From assembly GCF_000633455.1 (NCBI RefSeq), contig NZ_AYMG01000017.1, positions 186,001 through 250,000 on the forward strand: a stretch of 64,000 nt of DNA, read 5' to 3'. The translations under genes and the position numbers were made by a program. Positions 61,100 through 64,000 of this stretch are shown here, piece after piece; position 1 is the stretch's first letter; every line of letters starts with the position of its first letter. The stretch is from Pedobacter jeongneungensis (GTDB taxonomy: Bacteria > Bacteroidota > Bacteroidia > Sphingobacteriales > Sphingobacteriaceae). Below the pieces are notes generated by a model. It saw only the letters and a program-made list of their open reading frames with translations. It searched no databases and was not told the origin of the DNA.

Positions 61100-61543
61100 A
61101 TGGAAATTATTTTAAAACAAGATATTAAAGGCCTTGGTGAGAAAGATGATGTAGTTACAGTAAAGCCAGGTTATGGCCGTAACTATTTAATCCCTCAAGG
61201 ATTTGGAGCATTAGCTACTTCTTCTGCTAAAAAAGTTTTAGCTGAAAACTTAAAGCAAGCTGCTTTTAAACAAGATAAAATCAAAAAAGATGCTGAAGGT
61301 GTTGCTGAGCGTTTAACTGATGTTAAACTTTCAATCGGTGCTAAAGCTGGCGAAAGCGGAAAAATCTTTGGAGCGGTTAACACCATCCAGATTGCTGAAG
61401 CATTAAAAGCTCAAGGCTTTGATGTAGACCGTCGTCGTATCACTTTCGAAACTGAACCTAAATTTGTTGGCGAATATGTTGCTAACTTAAACTTACACAA
61501 AGAAGTTAAAGTTCAGGTTCCTTTCGAAGTAATCGCTGAATAA
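61100..61543 (+). CDS. rplI: 50S ribosomal protein L9
   Basis: 147 residues. MEIILKQDIKGLGEKDDVVT, VKPGYGRNYLIPQGFGALAT and the C-terminal domain (IGAKAGESGKIFGAVNTIQI, FDVDRRRI). AGGAGG lies 13-18 bases before the ATG, which is unusual here. Last gene of the operon. Confidence 0.97.
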   Translation: MEIILKQDIKGLGEKDDVVTVKPGYGRNYLIPQGFGALATSSAKKVLAENLKQAAFKQDKIKKDAEGVAERLTDVKLSIGAKAGESGKIFGAVNTIQIAEALKAQGFDVDRRRITFETEPKFVGEYVANLNLHKEVKVQVPFEVIAE

Positions 61544-61563
61544 GCATTCTTTAAAGAATCAAT

Positions 61564-61593
61564 AAAAAGTCCCGATGCAAATCGGGACTTTTT
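61564..61593 (+). terminator. rplI terminator
   Basis: 13-bp perfect stem (61564-61576 with 61581-61593), loop GCAA, T run. Confidence 0.92.
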
Positions 61594-61632
61594 TTATGTA
61601 AAATGGATAAGGTAAGATGGATGATGAGGGAT

Positions 61633-62988
61633 TTACAGAGATTGATTTGTTAACCATTCAGCATATTCTGCTATGCGCGTTCCCAGATAGTACGGAAGAT
61701 TTAGCAACAGATATGGCTTGCCCGTCGGAGTAATTGTTTTTTCTAATCTAAATTCACCACCATATACCCTAATGGCAAAAGGATGCGCTGATGCATCTAT
61801 AAATTGATGAAGTGATCTTAAGCTTCCTGTACTGCCTGATTTGATTTCTATTGGTATTACTATTTTTTTATAAGCATAAATTAAATCAACTTCTGCATCA
61901 GACTGTTTTTTTTCTCTTACCCAAAAATTGGGTTTGTGGGAAGATATGCGCTCAGTTGATATCAGCTCTTGTGTAAATAAATGTGGAATAACGGCTCCTT
62001 TGTAAGTTGAACTTAAATCTTCTAAGGCGAGCATTTCTCCTTGGATGCCCAATGAATAGTTGACTAATCCCGTATCTAAAAATTGTAGTCTGGGTGATTT
62101 TTTTAAATCAGGAATAATTGGCACTTCGGTATCGGTAGATGGATATATTAACCTGATAATTTTTGCATCATCTAATATCCTAAAAGCCTCTCCAATCTCT
62201 CTGGATTTATAATTCGAATTTCCAAAGCCTTGAAAAATAACACGCTTATCGAGGAAAAGGTGGGCACTGCCCATAATATGATTGATTGTTCTTCTTGCTG
62301 TATCGCTTTGGGTGTATTTCTCGATGTCGTTTTTATAGGTTGCCCAAATGCTTTCGTAAACAATTGGCAAATTGGAAAGGCTGTGCTCTTCTATGTCGGT
62401 TTTAACTACTTCGGGCATACCTCCGATAATTGCATACCGATGAAAAGCTTTTAGTAATAATTTGTGCGCAACATTTTTTACCGGAGTTTGAAGCAGATAT
62501 TTTAATAAATCATTTTTTTGATTAGCCTGAAGGTATTCTTGGAAATTTAAGGGATATAGATATAAAAATTCAACCCTGCCAACCGGAAAACTTACTACCT
62601 TTTGCAGTACGAACTCTAAAAGCGAGCCGGCACTAATCACGTGTAATTCTGGAATTTCTTCATAAAAGTACCTTAGCATTTGGATTGCTTTTGCACTTTC
62701 CTGGATTTCGTCAATAAATAGTAGTGTTTCGTTTGTTTTATCTGATTGAAGATTATGGCCCAAGAACAGCGCTTCAACAATGCTTTGTACATCGTCAAAA
62801 TCATCAAAATACTGACGGTGTGCAGGTTTCTCCAGATTTAGAAAAATAGCAGTAGGATAGCTTTTTGCAAAATCTTTTATCAGCGTTGTTTTTCCAACCT
62901 GACGTGCCCCTCGAATGATTAGAGGTTTCCTGTTTTTGCTGTTTTTCCATTGAATTAAACTGTTTTCAATGGATCGTTTAAATGTCAT
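61633..62988 (-). CDS. AAA+ ATPase with DUF4143 nuclease-like C-terminus
   Basis: 451 residues. Walker A RGARQVGKTT (about 26-35), Walker B TLLFIDEIQ (about 88-96), VGRVEFLYLYPLNFQEYL motif typical of the family, and the DUF4143 end with DAEVDLIY then VIPIEIKSG (D-x(n)-E-x-K, restriction-endonuclease-like). Common, often repeated in Bacteroidota and archaea; function unknown. Single gene whose promoter carries a 33-bp-spaced palindrome array, in parallel to the gene at 1891. Confidence 0.88.
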   Translation of the reverse strand: MTFKRSIENSLIQWKNSKNRKPLIIRGARQVGKTTLIKDFAKSYPTAIFLNLEKPAHRQYFDDFDDVQSIVEALFLGHNLQSDKTNETLLFIDEIQESAKAIQMLRYFYEEIPELHVISAGSLLEFVLQKVVSFPVGRVEFLYLYPLNFQEYLQANQKNDLLKYLLQTPVKNVAHKLLLKAFHRYAIIGGMPEVVKTDIEEHSLSNLPIVYESIWATYKNDIEKYTQSDTARRTINHIMGSAHLFLDKRVIFQGFGNSNYKSREIGEAFRILDDAKIIRLIYPSTDTEVPIIPDLKKSPRLQFLDTGLVNYSLGIQGEMLALEDLSSTYKGAVIPHLFTQELISTERISSHKPNFWVREKKQSDAEVDLIYAYKKIVIPIEIKSGSTGSLRSLHQFIDASAHPFAIRVYGGEFRLEKTITPTGKPYLLLNLPYYLGTRIAEYAEWLTNQSL

Positions 62989-62999
62989 TTTCAGTGAGA

Positions 63000-63112
63000 T
63001 TGTAACAAAGTCAACCCAAATATACTAAATCTTTGTAACAAAGTCAGGGCATATTTTGATATATATTGTAACAAAGTCAGGTCATTTTGTTTTATTGATA
63101 ATGTTTTGTAAC
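63000..63112. promoter_or_regulatory. Tandem palindromic operators of the DUF4143 ATPase gene
   Basis: TTGTAACAAAGTCA at 63000-63013, 63033-63046 and 63066-63079, exactly 33 bp apart, and a partial TTGTAAC at 63106. The second copy extends to the perfect palindrome CTTTGTAACAAAG (63031-63043). A minus-strand -7 box TATATTTG lies at 63017-63024, so the palindrome fills the promoter spacer and copy 1 covers the start site. Confidence 0.8.
63017..63024 (-). promoter_or_regulatory. -7 box of the DUF4143 ATPase gene
   Basis: Minus-strand TATATTTG, exact TAnnTTTG, 29 bases before the ATG. No TTTG at the -33 place. Confidence 0.6.
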
Positions 63113-63179
63113 TGAGAATAGTTTCTGAGGCATTAAATTCGGATAATCTCTGGGAAATCATTATTGATCTTCCAAAGGT

Positions 63180-63240
63180 ATAGATGGATAATGAAATTGG
63201 GTTAACCCATCTTCCATATATCCATCTCACATCTTCCATC
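63180..63240. repeat. Degenerate TCCATC/GATGGA repeats
   Basis: Phrases ATAGATGGATAATG and CATCTTCCATATATCCATC between the ATPase promoter and the SDR gene end; same family as at 60.25 kb. Confidence 0.55.
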
Positions 63241-63244
63241 CTTA

Positions 63245-63943
63245 CTATCCTTTTGGCGTAGTAGGTCTGATTTCTACCTTGCTTGGTAATGTTCTTGCTG
63301 GCATAGCCAATAAATCAACAATCAGTTTTCCCATATCTTCCGGCTGGATTTTCCATGCATCGTTTTCACTGTTGGGTTGGTGATCGTTAAAATGGCTTGC
63401 AACCGAGCCAGGCATAATGGTGCTTACTTTTACGCCATATTTTCTTAAATCGAGCATTACCGACTGGGTGAAGCCTGTTAAACCGAACTTACTCGCATTA
63501 TAGGCCGAGCCTCCCGCAAAAAAGTTGGTGCCCGCTAAACTCGAAATGGTAAAAATATGACCTTTGCTCTTTTTAATTTCGTTTACCGATACTTTAATGC
63601 TATAAAAAACGCCTGTTAAATTGGTGTCTATCGTTTCTTTCCATAAATCAACGCTTAATTCATCGATCGGTGCGAAATGTCCAACGCCTGCATTGGCAAT
63701 TAGTACATCCAATTGTCCCCATTTTTCGATAATCAGGTTAATGGCTTCCTGTTGAGAGTTAAAATCTGCAACATTGGCTTCAATGGCCAGTACATCTCCA
63801 TGCTCCACCAGGTTGGCGGCGGCCTGGTTTGCGCTATCTATAGTTCTGCTCGTAATGGCAACTTTATAACCGTCTTTTAAAAGGGCCTCGGCAATACCAA
63901 AACCGATTCCTTTACTTCCTCCTGTAATTAATGCAACTTTCAT
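63245..63943 (-). CDS. SDR-family oxidoreductase
   Basis: 232 residues. NAD(P) motif TGGSKGIGFG, NAG in LIANAGVG, catalytic Ser in TISSLAGT, YNASK (Tyr/Lys). FabG-like short-chain dehydrogenase; the Arg/Ser around residue 35 (TSRTID) suggests NADPH. Substrate not predictable. Upstream sequence to 64000 shows only the likely promoter region. Confidence 0.92.
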   Translation of the reverse strand: MKVALITGGSKGIGFGIAEALLKDGYKVAITSRTIDSANQAAANLVEHGDVLAIEANVADFNSQQEAINLIIEKWGQLDVLIANAGVGHFAPIDELSVDLWKETIDTNLTGVFYSIKVSVNEIKKSKGHIFTISSLAGTNFFAGGSAYNASKFGLTGFTQSVMLDLRKYGVKVSTIMPGSVASHFNDHQPNSENDAWKIQPEDMGKLIVDLLAMPARTLPSKVEIRPTTPKG

Positions 63944-64000
63944 GTTCTTGTAACGTATGATATCGAAAAATGTTTATTTTGATTTTGTCTTGCCGTGATG

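Noticed and set aside
62991..63239. 82-residue minus-strand frame with repeated LTLLQ
   Set aside because: The repeats in the protein are just translations of the 33-bp operator repeats; no other coding sign.

Overview
The window looks like chromosome from a Sphingobacteriaceae member of the Bacteroidota, most like Pedobacter. This is inferred from gene content and promoter style, with no database search. Supporting signs are a type IX secretion (T9SS) type B substrate with a PorP/SprF partner, two TonB-dependent or TonB-receptor-like barrels, SusD-free rhamnosidase and sugar-dehydrogenase genes, a monomeric isocitrate dehydrogenase, mostly Shine-Dalgarno-free starts, and several promoters of the Bacteroidota type (TTTG, 19 bp, TAnnTTTG). 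Three of these (3419-3449, 28238-28268, 60384-60414) match the consensus exactly, which helps calibrate the weaker promoter calls. No tRNA, rRNA, CRISPR array or complete insertion sequence was seen.

Layout. 1-3.3 kb: 3' part of glgB, then an AAA+ ATPase/nuclease-like gene behind a tandem-palindrome promoter. 3.3-8.5 kb: three secreted Ig-like surface proteins and a PorP/SprF protein. 8.6-13.5 kb: a region-2-only sigma-like protein, a Crp-type regulator, a candidate three-hairpin small RNA, a divergent deoxynucleotidase/DeoR pair with three operators, and a metallophosphoesterase. 13.6-20.2 kb: a glycolysis island on the minus strand (pfkA, a kinase-like paralogue, gap) with a divergent Nudix-type regulator, a second sugar-kinase paralogue and three copies of one operator (GTGTA-N5-TACAC); one copy sits on the promoter of a candidate small RNA. 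20.2-31.6 kb: biotin carboxylase, riboflavin synthase, alpha-L-rhamnosidase, ohr/ohrR and assorted housekeeping genes. 31.65-32.40 kb: a tandem array of about six 115-123 bp units. 32.6-46.4 kb: ada-alkB repair pair, ssb, two outer-membrane receptors, a sorbosone-dehydrogenase-like lipoprotein and two ankyrin proteins. 46.4-55 kb: an accessory zone between icd and dnaX holding GC-rich repeats, a segmental duplication bordered by identical hairpins, a decayed two-component system and a four-part cassette. 55-64 kb: dnaX, secreted proteins, an AraC regulator, rpsF-rpsR-rplI, a second AAA+ ATPase with its own tandem palindromes, and an SDR oxidoreductase.

Most interesting points. (1) The 52.4-55.07 kb cassette: a secreted protein made of two near-identical 105-residue repeats, an HTTM/SdpB-like membrane protein, a small SdpA-like protein with a W-x-x-G-F-F-T motif, and the 5' stump of a DCC-family (DUF393) thiol-disulfide oxidoreductase cut off exactly at the dnaX end. 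It resembles the SdpABC toxin-maturation logic of Bacillus. (2) Two unrelated-looking promoter repeat arrays, each on an AAA+ ATPase of the ATPase_2/DUF4143 type and each placed on the -33/spacer region. (3) A glycolytic regulon read from three identical operators, with a Nudix regulator whose catalytic glutamates are missing and a candidate regulated small RNA. All functional statements rest on motif recognition and memory of protein families; none was tested by search.
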